64,000 nucleotides of DNA from Sedimentibacter sp. MB35-C1 (lineage in GTDB: Bacteria > Bacillota > Clostridia > Tissierellales > Sedimentibacteraceae): NCBI RefSeq assembly GCF_030913635.1, contig NZ_CP133188.1:186001-250000 (forward strand), given 5' to 3'. A program made the translations under genes and the position numbers. Shown piece after piece: positions 8,209 through 17,364 of this stretch. The notes beneath the pieces are model-generated. The model saw nothing but the letters and a program-made list of their open reading frames with translations, searched no databases and was not told where the DNA came from. The number at the start of each line of letters is the position of its first letter. The stretch's first letter is position 1.

Positions 8209-9255
8209 TTATATTTGTATTATCGTTCCAATGTTCATTTCCTCGGCCTTTGCTAATAGATAGCTGGAGACGGCAATGTCTTGCAGGGAGATACCCGTGC
8301 TGTCAAATACGGTTATATCCTTGTCGGATTGTCGGCCTCTGGTATTTCCCAGAATCAAATGACCGATTTCAGTCAGTTGATCGATGCATAAATTACCTTC
8401 CCTTATTGCTTTCTGTGTTTCACCTACAGTTGATGCTTGCGCAATATCATCAACAAAGACAACCGCATCATCAAGGATTTTCTCGTCGATTTCCTGCTTG
8501 CCGCCCATATCTGCTCCAATGCAGCTGAAATGTATGCCCGGTTTTATCCACTCCTTTAAAATTAACGGTTTTCGGGAAGGGGTAATGGTAATGACCGCAT
8601 CTGTTTCCGCCAGTGCTTCCACCGGGCTGGCAACAACAATAAACTCAATGGCTTCTAATCTTTTGTGCCAGTTCTTATTGTCCGGATCTTTAAAATCATT
8701 CGCGATCTTCCCAAGCTCCTTCTTGATGGAACGCTGAAATCTAACAGCACTTTCATATTGCGCGGGATTAAAGATATATACCTTCTTGATTGACTCTACT
8801 GCTGACAAAGCGGCGGCAACCTGAAATACTGCCTGGGTTCCGGTTCCTACAACCAGCAGCACTTTCGAATTCTGTCTTGCCAAATATTTAATACCAATCG
8901 CACCGGCGGCTCCGGTACGCAATCCTGTTAAATATCTCGCATTTATGATTGATTTTAGAAATCCGGTTTTTAAATCAAACAACATAGATAAGCCGGTTAA
9001 AGCCGGAAGGCCAATCTTAACATTTTTACCAAACCAAGCCACTAGCTTAAGTCCAAACACATCCTCTTCGTTCAGCACTCCGGATTTGATATCCATATCG
9101 GCTGAGCCCGGATGAAGATCTTCCGATATCAGCGGAAATAGTCTTGCCTTATTGGATGCCTTCATAGCATAGGCTTTTTCAACAGACTCGATTGCACTTC
9201 TTATGTCAAGCATACTTTTAACATCATCGTCAGTTAGAATTCTTACAGGTATCAT
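8209..9255 (-). CDS. Ornithine cyclodeaminase / mu-crystallin family protein
   Basis: The 348-residue NAD(P)-dependent enzyme belongs to the ornithine cyclodeaminase/alanine dehydrogenase family. It has an N-terminal substrate domain (ARLFPLISEDLHPGSADMDI) and a Rossmann segment VLLVVGTGTQAVFQ, with the family's LTGLRTGAAGAIG just before. Members cyclise ornithine to proline, reduce ketimines, or form N-substituted amino acids. Pairing with PhzF under a MocR-type regulator suggests processing of an unusual amino acid. Whether the true reaction is cyclodeamination cannot be told from sequence. Confidence 0.88.
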   Translation of the reverse strand: MIPVRILTDDDVKSMLDIRSAIESVEKAYAMKASNKARLFPLISEDLHPGSADMDIKSGVLNEEDVFGLKLVAWFGKNVKIGLPALTGLSMLFDLKTGFLKSIINARYLTGLRTGAAGAIGIKYLARQNSKVLLVVGTGTQAVFQVAAALSAVESIKKVYIFNPAQYESAVRFQRSIKKELGKIANDFKDPDNKNWHKRLEAIEFIVVASPVEALAETDAVITITPSRKPLILKEWIKPGIHFSCIGADMGGKQEIDEKILDDAVVFVDDIAQASTVGETQKAIREGNLCIDQLTEIGHLILGNTRGRQSDKDITVFDSTGISLQDIAVSSYLLAKAEEMNIGTIIQI

Positions 9256-9321
9256 TTTTCACACTCCTTAATTAGTTTTTATTTAACAATGTAATTATAA
9301 TAAATGTGTTTTAAAAAGTCT

Positions 9322-9364
9322 CCAACCATTCATGGTTGATTATTAACCAACCAAGTTGTATAAT
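9322..9364 (+). promoter_or_regulatory. MocR promoter with overlapping inverted repeat
   Basis: -35 TTGATT (9336-9341), 17 bp, -10 TATAAT (9359-9364) gives a strong promoter with a very short leader. CAACCA-TTCA-TGGTTG (9323-9338) overlaps the -35, and further AACCAACC repeats lie between the elements. MocR proteins usually bind such repeats to control themselves and the divergent operon. A minus-strand TATAAT near 9297-9302 would serve the cyclodeaminase operon. Confidence 0.6.
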
Positions 9365-9384
9365 GCTTTCAAGGAGGAATGATG

Positions 9385-10836
9385 ATGTTTGATATTGATT
9401 GGAAACCGGACAGGAGCGATTCAACTCAACTGTATTTGCAAATAGTAAGATATGTAAAGGATAAACTCGCTGATGGTGAATGGGAGATCGGCTCAAAACT
9501 GCCAAGCCAGAGAGTGCTTTCTGAAATTTTAGGCGTCAACAGGAGCACGGTCGTAGCTGCACTTGAGGAGTTGGCTGCGGAAGGTCTTATTAAAGGCAAT
9601 GCCGGCGGCGGCACGACAGTCGTCAGCAATACATGGAACTTACTTTCAACAACACGTTCTCCCAATTGGAACTGCTATATTTCCTCAGGAGCACACCAGC
9701 CAAATCAAACTATTACGCAGCAGATTTATCAGGCGGAACGTAGAACGGACATCATCAATCTGGGCCCCTGTGAACCCGCACCCGACTTGATTCCATATGA
9801 AAAGATTCAAAAAACATTGAAAAAGCTCTCCAATTCTATAAAATCTTTAAACTATGAAGAGCCAAGGGGTTCAATTGATCTGCGAAAAGAAATCTGTGCT
9901 TATCTTAAGAACATCGGCATAGAAACGGAGCCTTCATCAATATTGATCACTTCCGGAGCCTTACAGGCACTTCAGCTCATATCGCTGGGCCTTTTATATA
10001 GAGGTTCTGTTGTATACCTGGAAAAACCGTCTTATCTGTACTCTCTAAGAACGTTCCAATCATTTGGAATGCAACTGTCAGGAATACCTTTCGATCAAGA
10101 GGGCATCAATATAAAGGAATTGCTTGGAAAGCATCAACGTAGAAGAGGATCAATGCTTATCACCATACCAACATTTCACAATCCAACAGGAAATGTTATG
10201 TCGCTACGAAGGCGTAAAGAACTGATTGAGGCTTGCGAGTCCGAAAGATTGCCGATTATAGAGGACGACGTTTATCGTGAGATTTGGTTTGAAGAAACAC
10301 CACCACCGCCACTAAAAGCATTTGATCAAAATGGGCTTGTCCTGTATATTGGCGGTGTGTCTAAGAATCTAAGCCCTGGTCTCAGGATTGGTTGGGTTGT
10401 CGGGCCGGAGAAGGTTATTGAACGGCTGGCGGATATTAAAATGCAGAATGATTATGGATCAAGTTCCATTTCTCAATATGTTACTGAAGAATTACTTGCC
10501 AGCGGTCTGTATTATGAGCATAATGAATTGCTGAGAAAAAATGCTAAAACACGGCGTGATACTACACTTTCGGCATTAAATAAATACTTTAGCAACCTCG
10601 GCTCTTGGACTGTCCCATCGGGAGGTTTTTTTATCTGGCTAAAGTTAAATAATAATGTATCAATGCATGAGATTTTTTATAAGGCTTTAAAAAGGAATCT
10701 CCTGATTTACCCCGGAGATTTATATGACTTTCATTCAAGCCGATATATAAGAATTTCTTATTCTTATATATCATTGGAACAAATAGATCGCGGTATAAAA
10801 ATTCTCTCAGAAATAGTTTCAGAATTATTAACATAA
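9385..10836 (+). CDS. MocR-type regulator (GntR helix-turn-helix fused to aminotransferase domain)
   Basis: A GntR winged helix (about 10-78; LPSQRVLSEILGVNRSTVV) is joined to a PLP-binding aminotransferase fold. In the latter, TIPTFHNPTGN is the substrate/PLP region, IIEDDVYRE carries the cofactor Asp, and GGVSKNLSPGLRIGW contains the Schiff-base Lys. Three ATGs occur in a row at 9379-9387; AAGGAGG ends at 9377, so the third (9385) has proper spacing and 483 residues. MocR proteins sense amino acids or B6 compounds through PLP. Divergence from the cyclodeaminase and PhzF genes makes these its likely targets. Confidence 0.9.
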   Translation: MFDIDWKPDRSDSTQLYLQIVRYVKDKLADGEWEIGSKLPSQRVLSEILGVNRSTVVAALEELAAEGLIKGNAGGGTTVVSNTWNLLSTTRSPNWNCYISSGAHQPNQTITQQIYQAERRTDIINLGPCEPAPDLIPYEKIQKTLKKLSNSIKSLNYEEPRGSIDLRKEICAYLKNIGIETEPSSILITSGALQALQLISLGLLYRGSVVYLEKPSYLYSLRTFQSFGMQLSGIPFDQEGINIKELLGKHQRRRGSMLITIPTFHNPTGNVMSLRRRKELIEACESERLPIIEDDVYREIWFEETPPPPLKAFDQNGLVLYIGGVSKNLSPGLRIGWVVGPEKVIERLADIKMQNDYGSSSISQYVTEELLASGLYYEHNELLRKNAKTRRDTTLSALNKYFSNLGSWTVPSGGFFIWLKLNNNVSMHEIFYKALKRNLLIYPGDLYDFHSSRYIRISYSYISLEQIDRGIKILSEIVSELLT

Positions 10837-10837
10837 T

Positions 10838-10948
10838 TCAATGATCTTCATAAGCAAACAAGACGTCAGCCTTGTCTGTAATGTGTGTAGTGTAATAACA
10901 GTTGCTCAATCTCAGAAAGTTTTGTGCCGTAAAAAAATATCTTGACAT
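10838..10948 (-). pseudogene. Tiny frameshifted gene remnant
   Basis: AAAGGAG followed by ATG (10946-10948) opens 36 codons. After about five codons, shifting the frame gives a more protein-like run (YGTKLSEIEQLLLHYTHY) that stops soon, so this looks like the start of a small gene broken by a frameshift in a T-run. I do not recognise the family. It lies behind the MocR gene on the opposite strand. Confidence 0.3.
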
Positions 10949-10981
10949 TTCAAATTCTCCTTTTAATTACTTTTATGCAAA

Positions 10982-11021
10982 AAATAGGCAGTGGATTTTA
11001 TGCATCATCCACTGCCTATTT
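10982..11021 (-). terminator. Strong hairpin terminator
   Basis: Perfect 15-bp arms (AAATAGGCAGTGGAT and its complement) with a 10-base loop; on the minus strand it runs into TTTTTT. It would end transcripts from the 11.3-13 kb genes. From 11022 to 11312 I see no gene. Confidence 0.75.
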
Positions 11022-11312
11022 CTGACCTTATGATTCAGTTTTAGCGTAATATTTGTCCCAAATTTCTGTTTATAGTCTTGTAAATTTAATTTTACCTTAT
11101 GCCATCTGTAAATCGCCCTAAAAAACAAGGAAATATATGTCTACCATAAACTTAGTTAAAATATTACTTTTATTATCAATTTTTATTTTTTTCGTTAATT
11201 CTAAGTGTCGCTGATTCTGTGTAATTGGAGAATATATACCTCCCGTTTCTTACTGCCGCAAAATTCTGCGGTACGTATGAAATTTGTCAGCTTAGTGTCA
11301 TGCTCATACTCT

Positions 11313-11765
11313 TCATTTTAAAGTATTATCGATTGCCTGAAGAACAAACCAATATGTTAACGGGTACGCATTGCTGCCATAAATTACATTTTCGCTTTCC
11401 TTATAGCTTCTCACAATGTTATATTGGTCACCATCCATAATAAGCAAATTAAAATAATTCTTGCGCCACAATGGAAGCAAAGAAAATGAGCATACGCATT
11501 TTATTCCAAATTCTTTTGTTGGATTAATTAGATTTTCTTTGTGACCTGTTGGGTTACCGTAATAATCATAATAATTTCGTTGAACGGTATTTGTTTTAAA
11601 ATCTACAATATCCTCTCTTAAAGTTGTCCCATACGCAGTGGCATTATAAGTTATCTGCGTCATCTGACTCATCATCGCACTAGATATAATAACAGCCGAT
11701 ATATAACAGCCTATTACCACAAATATCGCGCTTCGAATATACTTTTTTAACTTTCCAGTTTTCAT
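11313..11765 (-). CDS. Membrane-anchored protein of unknown function
   Basis: The protein has 150 residues from ATG 11763-11765, chosen over an upstream GTG because GAGG lies 8 bases before it. One hydrophobic N-terminal helix (YIRSAIFVVIGCYISAVIIS) follows a basic start, so it is probably anchored with the rest outside the cell. The exterior part is Tyr/Asn-rich with no motif I recognise. It lies 113 bp downstream of a diguanylate cyclase gene in the same direction. Function unknown. Confidence 0.55.
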   Translation of the reverse strand: MKTGKLKKYIRSAIFVVIGCYISAVIISSAMMSQMTQITYNATAYGTTLREDIVDFKTNTVQRNYYDYYGNPTGHKENLINPTKEFGIKCVCSFSLLPLWRKNYFNLLIMDGDQYNIVRSYKESENVIYGSNAYPLTYWFVLQAIDNTLK

Positions 11766-11878
11766 AAGCTTCACCTCATATAAATAATACGTTGTAACCT
11801 CAAGTATTTGTGATTCTAATATAATTTAACAAATAAAAGTATAAGATTGAATTCTACATCTGTACCAAATCAGAAATT

Positions 11879-13066
11879 TTACTCTATTCGATTGCGTCCG
11901 TTGTTCTTGGCTTTATACAAGGCTATATCAGCGCTTTTAATAAGTGTACTCATCGTATGCGATTCTGTCATTTCTGAACATCCAATACTAATAGTAATAT
12001 TCTCTATAGTTTCGCCATAATGTAATTCATAGGTGCTTACTTTATCAATAAGTTTTTGACCAACAGATTGAGCTATCTTCAAATTTGAGTTTTTTAAAAC
12101 AATTAAGAATTCCTCCCCACCCCACCGTCCAATTGCATCTGTGGTACGTAGATTTTCTTGTAGAAGCCTTGAAACTTCAATTATCACTTGATCACCAAAA
12201 TCATGACCATACACGTCATTATATCGTTTGAAATGGTCGATGTCAGCCATCAATATGGTAAATATACTAGCATAATTGTAATAAGTATTGATTTCCATTT
12301 TTAGGATTTCTTCAATTTTTCCTCGATTATAGATTTGTGTTAGATTATCAGTAGTAGCTAGATGCTGTGTTTTTTCTAACAGTTCTTTAGTATAGCCGAT
12401 GGATTGATCTAATTGATGCAGAAGTTTCATATGAATCATTTGAGTTATAGAAAATGTGAGATAAATCATAAGTAACATGCTGATCATAATTAACATTGAC
12501 TCACTTTGATGCAACTTATTGTAATCAGACAACCTAAAATTGTTCAAGCCAATATAAGCTCTTGAGCCGTGAACCAATATAAAAAATATGTGTGCAATTG
12601 CTACATGAATTGCAAACTTCTTATGTTTTCTATCAGCTTTGAATAAGATAATATAAACTGTATGTATGAAAATAGGTAAAATCATAACAGTAAATACAAC
12701 AAGTCGCATTCTGATACTGGGAATAAAAAAAGTAAATATACTATATAAACCCATAAAAAGTATGCTGAAAAAAAAATATTGCAACTTTCGTATGTTTATG
12801 CTTATAAACTGTCCAATACCGTAAAGAAGAAATATTGCTCCAATATACATTAATACGTTAGCTAGAACTACAGAAAATATTGGAGATAAAACTGATTGCA
12901 GACTAGCTAATGAGAGCCCTATAGATTGAAAAATGAAATCTATAAAAATGAACAGAATACCGTCATATTTATCCTTGATTCGATACCATGAAATGCCTAA
13001 TATGAAAGTACATATATAATTAACAAACATATACGTGTTAATGGTAGTAAATAAATCTAAGCTCAT
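11879..13066 (-). CDS. Membrane-bound diguanylate cyclase (GGDEF)
   Basis: Of 395 residues, roughly 1-210 are seven or eight membrane helices without a recognised sensor domain. A linker helix (215-235) leads to a GGDEF domain. The active-site loop is GGEEF (316-320) and the product-inhibition I-site RTTD (307-310) is five residues before it, so the enzyme should make cyclic di-GMP and be feedback-inhibited. DNLTQIYNR and ADIDHFKRYND are the usual substrate and metal-binding motifs. The start is supported by AAGGGTGATCT before ATG. No EAL or PilZ gene is in the window. Confidence 0.92.
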   Translation of the reverse strand: MSLDLFTTINTYMFVNYICTFILGISWYRIKDKYDGILFIFIDFIFQSIGLSLASLQSVLSPIFSVVLANVLMYIGAIFLLYGIGQFISINIRKLQYFFFSILFMGLYSIFTFFIPSIRMRLVVFTVMILPIFIHTVYIILFKADRKHKKFAIHVAIAHIFFILVHGSRAYIGLNNFRLSDYNKLHQSESMLIMISMLLMIYLTFSITQMIHMKLLHQLDQSIGYTKELLEKTQHLATTDNLTQIYNRGKIEEILKMEINTYYNYASIFTILMADIDHFKRYNDVYGHDFGDQVIIEVSRLLQENLRTTDAIGRWGGEEFLIVLKNSNLKIAQSVGQKLIDKVSTYELHYGETIENITISIGCSEMTESHTMSTLIKSADIALYKAKNNGRNRIE

Positions 13067-13448
13067 AGATCACCCTTTCCTTAAATAAATCTAGTCAATT
13101 TCTTTACCGCTCGAAAGCTCAGATAGCTGTCCATCTTTCTTTTATCATATACTCCACCATGATATGCAATTATGGATATTCTTGACTCTCATTAAATTCA
13201 TTTAATTTTATCAATTCACCAAATATCTGGACAAATTCGTTCTGCGACTATCCGCATGAATTATTTAGAACTAAATTAATAAATGCTATTCCTTGACCAG
13301 CTATTATATTTCTATATCTTACAATTATTTTCTGAACAAAATTCTCTCTTAGAAACGGAGCTTTTCTCCAAATATTTCAATATGTACTTTAGTCCAATTT
13401 ACAACACGTGTAGTATATTTCACAACTACAAATTGAAATTTACTTGCT
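13067..13448. other. 380-bp gap without a recognisable gene
   Basis: Frames are short on both strands. A minus-strand stretch near 13180-13250 reads like old coding sequence (QNEFVQIFGELIKLNEF) bounded by stops. No terminator with a T-run or clear promoter was found. Confidence 0.5.
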
Positions 13449-14402
13449 TTAACTATGCTCATTTTTCATGTACAGATTTTTCTTTAGCTTATCAATTATG
13501 GGCGTTTCAACACCGCTTTTTCGTATCAATTCGTCAAACTCTTCTTGCAAATATATCATTTCAGATTTTGCCACAATACAATGCTTTGCCATCGTTGTTT
13601 CTGCGAGTGTTGTCCTCATAAATATAGCAAATAAAAAAGTTAAAATTGGAGTAGGCAGTTCTATCCACCATAGCTTTTGTGGTGTGACCTTTATGCCACT
13701 GTTTTTAAGCACTTTTTGTCCCTCTTTTATTCCCAACACCATATCTTTAACACCTTTATATGAATGACCTAATTTGAAGTTATCGCAGTTAAAGCTATAT
13801 AATGCGTTGGCTATATTACTTACTATGGCAACGTGAGTTCTCTGCCAAGCATCCATATCATTGCAAAAAACAGATGGGATTTTTGCCTGATTAAATAGCT
13901 TTATTAATATTTTGACACGTTCTGTTTTTTCGCCGCTATACTCTCCAAAGGTTGTTGTTTGAAACGTCCTTTGTATCCCTTTACCAACAAAGTAATATAC
14001 CTTTCCATCTTTGCGTTCTCCGCCAGCAGAAGGAAAACCTATCATAAGTCGGTTCTCTCCAATAGCGTACACCCATCTGTCATATCCACCTGCTGTATTA
14101 ACAACAAATACGATATTCTTTGAGCAGTTTTGAGATAAGGCAGGAAGAATATGATCAACTTGTGTCCGTTGCATTGCAACAATAATATAATCGTACTTAT
14201 CATCTGGAAGTAGCATATCAATAACTTTAACACTTGCCTTTTCATTTTTTTTCGTTTTTGGATTGACGAGGATAACTCCATCATTTTTTATCTCCTCAAG
14301 TCTTTTTCCTCGTGCTAAAACACTAACATTATTTCCTGCAAGAGCAAGTTTTCCTGCAAATATACTACCAATAACGCCCGCTCCGTAAACTAATATATTC
14401 AT
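13449..14402 (-). CDS. Ketopantoate reductase (ApbA/PanE) family protein
   Basis: The 317-residue protein starts MNILVYGAGVIGSIFA, the GxGxxG NAD(P) loop of 2-dehydropantoate 2-reductases, continues with VSVLARGKRLEEI and ends with the helical C-terminal domain. The ATG at 14400-14402 is preceded by AAAGGGG; a longer frame adds 14 unlikely residues. These enzymes make pantoate for coenzyme A, but many family members act on other 2-oxo acids. The family's DNA/ligand Asn-Lys residues were not verified, and no panB or panC is nearby, so a pantothenate role is uncertain. Confidence 0.8.
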   Translation of the reverse strand: MNILVYGAGVIGSIFAGKLALAGNNVSVLARGKRLEEIKNDGVILVNPKTKKNEKASVKVIDMLLPDDKYDYIIVAMQRTQVDHILPALSQNCSKNIVFVVNTAGGYDRWVYAIGENRLMIGFPSAGGERKDGKVYYFVGKGIQRTFQTTTFGEYSGEKTERVKILIKLFNQAKIPSVFCNDMDAWQRTHVAIVSNIANALYSFNCDNFKLGHSYKGVKDMVLGIKEGQKVLKNSGIKVTPQKLWWIELPTPILTFLFAIFMRTTLAETTMAKHCIVAKSEMIYLQEEFDELIRKSGVETPIIDKLKKNLYMKNEHS

Positions 14403-14633
14403 TAAGGTACCCCTTTCACGAAACATAAATAATCTGCAGTTCAAATCTGCAATACAAACTTTCCTATCAAATTCCTATTTACAAAATATTATTATTTGAA
14501 GATTACGACATAACAACAATACAAGGCGTCCTGTTATACCATTACCAACTGTGTTGAGGCTTTAATTTACGTCCTAATATTCTACTATTGCGACGTAATT
14601 TTTGAATTATGTATAGCAATATGAAAAATTTTA

Positions 14634-14768
14634 TTATTTTTGATATGTGTACAGAGCTGAGCCATTAATCAATTTGGCTATACCAAATTTGTGATAAGGC
14701 ATTAATTTGTCTGCTTTTGAAATATCTATCCATTTTATTTCGGAGATTTCTTCCAGGTTATTAATATG
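14634..14768 (-). pseudogene. NUDIX hydrolase C-terminal remnant
   Basis: Forty-four codons (NLEEISEIKWIDISKADKL, then LMPYHKFGIAKL) end in TAA and match the last beta strand and helix of NUDIX proteins. The catalytic NUDIX box is missing. The left-over sits between a healthy gene and mobile-element debris. Confidence 0.5.
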
Positions 14769-14830
14769 CCATATCCATTATATACCACATGATATGTATT
14801 TTCAACAACTAACCGTCCCCTATGGACTCA

Positions 14831-15094
14831 TTAATTATACAATAACTTCCATGTCATATTATTCAATGATTGAGCTGAAATAGTACGTATATAATTTGTT
14901 TCTGCAATCTTTATTTCAGATTTACTAAAAGGCGCATTTGAAATGATTCTTCCTCCATGAAAACCATCATAATCTTCAGAAGTATTGTAATATTGATTAG
15001 CAAATATGATCTCTTTAATAATATCTTCCTTTTGCTGTAAACGATTAAAAGCAGTCTTTACAACTGTATATTCTGAACTTCTATGCCTATGCAT
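14831..15094 (-). CDS. Small open frame, unknown, possibly a gene fragment
   Basis: The frame of 87 codons (for example YYNTSEDYDGFHGGRIISNA) has composition like a soluble protein, but no ribosome site before its ATG and no family I recognise. It is flanked by the NUDIX remnant and integrase copy B, so a truncated gene is the more likely reading. Confidence 0.3.
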   Translation of the reverse strand: MHRHRSSEYTVVKTAFNRLQQKEDIIKEIIFANQYYNTSEDYDGFHGGRIISNAPFSKSEIKIAETNYIRTISAQSLNNMTWKLLYN

Positions 15095-15140
15095 GAAATA
15101 GGAAAACTATTTGAAATATTTGAGCAAGAAACTAATTTAA

Positions 15141-15353
15141 TGCATAAGGCAGTATTATTTAGATATATTCTATGGTTTAAGAAATTCAGAAATAAGAATT
15201 GGTGCTAATGTGGATGTCCAAACAGTAGCTAAGAGAATGAGACATTCTAATGCAAGAACAACAATGGAGTCATACATACATTCAGTAGATGCCATAGAAA
15301 AGAAATCAGCAACTGAATTAGAGAACTTTATTAATAATTTAATGGCAAAATAA
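15141..15353 (+). pseudogene. Tyrosine integrase 3'-end relic, copy B
   Basis: This is the longest of three relics: YGLRNSEIRIGANVDVQTVA leads in frame into the SNARTTMESYIH active-site Tyr region and ends in NNLMAK. That corresponds to roughly the last 65 residues of a site-specific recombinase, with Arg/His motif boxes upstream already gone or altered. No start codon. Confidence 0.7.
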
Positions 15354-15509
15354 TAAACGGGCAAATTTTATAGCAAGTAAATGCTAAAAATTTGCCCGAG
15401 ATTATTAATCAATACAACCATTGAAATTAACGCATATTACGGGAGTCTTCTGTATAAATACAAAAATAATTTATAACAGAAGGTCAGAAAAATGGACAGT
15501 TTCCAATGT
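15207..15509 (+). repeat. Dispersed integrase-tail repeat, copy B
   Basis: Matches copies A (1653-1953) and C (17080-17352), including the hairpin at 15359-15397 and the end near ACAGTTTCCAATGT. Confidence 0.75.
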
Positions 15510-15627
15510 ATTTTCCAGGTTGCTTAACCTCACTTATTAAGTAGTGTACCTGTCACAATATATTAACATCAAATTTGTGAATAATAACTTTGTATCTCCT
15601 TATCATTTAGGATTTTTATTCTTGTTT

Positions 15628-16938
15628 TTATTCTGTTGACTGCAAAGTTTGATTAATTATATTAACCATGATATCTTTGGTCATCATACCAGGAACATAA
15701 CCAAAAATGTTTCCTTTCTTATCAATCATAAAGGTGGTTGGAAATGCCGATATGTTATAATTTTGTAGCACTTCTCCTGTTTCATCAAATAGTGTGGGGA
15801 AAGTATATCCATTATCATGTAGAAAAGTTTTAATCTCTTCCTTTTCGCCATCCTGATTGTTTGGATACTCTTCACTTCTAGGATTCGCAATTCCCAAAAA
15901 TACCACTTCGCTCTGATTTAAATTATACTCATTGTAAAGTGCCTCTATATCAGGCATTTCCTTTTTACAGGGTGGGCACCAAGTCGCCCAAAAATTTAAA
16001 AATACAACTTTGCCTTTATAATCAGAAAGTGTATGTTCATTACCGTTTTGATCTATTAAAGTGAAATCAAATGCTGGGAATTGATCGCTTGTTTCATTTT
16101 CTTCATCTGAATTATTATCTAGGCTCTCAGTTTCTGAACTATTTTTAGATTCAGATTCATCTGTTTTATCTGATATGTCCTGTGAACTGCTTTGCTTATT
16201 ATAGCTATAAGAATTCAAATAAGCTGATACATTGTTCATCCATCCCGTAAAAATCATAATTCCCATGATGATGAGAATTATTCCTCCGGCTTTAATAGTA
16301 TATTTCAACAGTCTTTGTTTTGATTTTATAAAATTCAAAGCCTGTGTCGTAAATATTCCAAGTAAAAGAAATGGAATTAAAAATCCAATTGCATAAACAA
16401 ATACAAGCAGATTGCCTACTAATGAAGTTGTTGCTCCTGATGCCATAATAAGCACCGAAGAAAGGGCTGGTCCAATACATGGTGTCCATGCAAAGCTAAA
16501 GGTGAATCCCATGATAAGGGCTATAATTGGATTCATTTTCTTATCAGTCAATTCAATATGTATTTTTCTTTCTTTTTGTAAAAACGAAAAATCAAATATT
16601 TCAAGCTGAAATAACCCTAATATAACAATAATTATTCCGCCTATTCTTGTAAACAGCAGCTTATTGTTGCTAAAAAAACTGCCAAGAATCGTAAAGGACA
16701 TTCCTAATATAAAGAATGCAAAAGAGATTCCTAACACAAAAAACATTGTGTTCAGGAATACTTTTTTCCTGTCATATACAATCATACCATCTTCATTTAC
16801 TCTTTTTCCACCGCCAGCTAAATAGCTCATATAAACTGGGATTAGTGGTATTACACAAGGTGAAAAAAAGGACAATATTCCTTCTAAAAATACAAGTATA
16901 AAGCTAATACTATTTGATGCTACAATTCCCTCAAACAT
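15628..16938 (-). CDS. CcdA-like membrane thiol transporter fused to TlpA/ResA-like thioredoxin
   Basis: Of 436 residues, the first about 240 form six to seven helices of a CcdA/DsbD-type electron carrier with the two conserved cysteines in FFSPCVIPLIP (Cys28) and WTPCIGPALSS (Cys154). A Ser/Glu/Asp-rich linker (245-285) leads to an extracytoplasmic redoxin domain with WATWCPPCKKE (Cys321, Cys324). The fusion should pass reducing power from cytosolic thioredoxin straight to an outside disulfide reductase, for cytochrome c maturation, protein repair or oxidant defence. GGAG precedes the ATG. No cytochrome c gene is near. Confidence 0.9.
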   Translation of the reverse strand: MFEGIVASNSISFILVFLEGILSFFSPCVIPLIPVYMSYLAGGGKRVNEDGMIVYDRKKVFLNTMFFVLGISFAFFILGMSFTILGSFFSNNKLLFTRIGGIIIVILGLFQLEIFDFSFLQKERKIHIELTDKKMNPIIALIMGFTFSFAWTPCIGPALSSVLIMASGATTSLVGNLLVFVYAIGFLIPFLLLGIFTTQALNFIKSKQRLLKYTIKAGGIILIIMGIMIFTGWMNNVSAYLNSYSYNKQSSSQDISDKTDESESKNSSETESLDNNSDEENETSDQFPAFDFTLIDQNGNEHTLSDYKGKVVFLNFWATWCPPCKKEMPDIEALYNEYNLNQSEVVFLGIANPRSEEYPNNQDGEKEEIKTFLHDNGYTFPTLFDETGEVLQNYNISAFPTTFMIDKKGNIFGYVPGMMTKDIMVNIINQTLQSTE

Positions 16939-17079
16939 AACTTTTCTCCAATCATATTTATGCTATAGTCTTGCTATATCAGTTTTTTCACAATAAATTC
17001 ATCTAGTTAATATAATGTTTTTGAAACAATAAATAAAATATTATTATAAAATCATTAATTTTTCAGTAACCAAATTACA

Positions 17080-17352
17080 TAAGTAAAGCAAGACTATCAA
17101 AATTAGAATGTACAATGGAGTCATATATACATTCGTTAGATGCCATAGAAAAGAAATCAGCAACTGAATTAGAAAACTTTATTAATGATTTGATGGCGAA
17201 ATAATAAACGGGCAAATTTATAGCAAGTAAATGCTAAAAATTTGCCCCAGATTATTAATCAATATAATCATTGAAATCAACGCATATTGTAAGACTTTTC
17301 CGTATAAATGTAAAGAATTATTTATAACAGAAGGTCGGAAAAAGGTAGTTTC
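17080..17352 (+). repeat. Dispersed integrase-tail repeat, copy C (pseudogene tail)
   Basis: TMESYIHSLDAIEKKSATEL and NDLMAK, stop, are still readable from about 17110, but the upstream part is scrambled. The hairpin lies at 17210-17247, and similarity to copies A and B ends near TAGTTTC, just before the ArsN-like gene. Confidence 0.7.
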
Positions 17353-17364
17353 TTACTTTATCTA

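Noticed and set aside
13283-13621. Plus-strand frame of 112 codons near 13.3-13.6 kb
   Set aside because: Half of it is antisense to the ketopantoate-reductase-like gene and it is rich in Phe/Ser/Tyr, as shadow frames of AT-rich DNA usually are.
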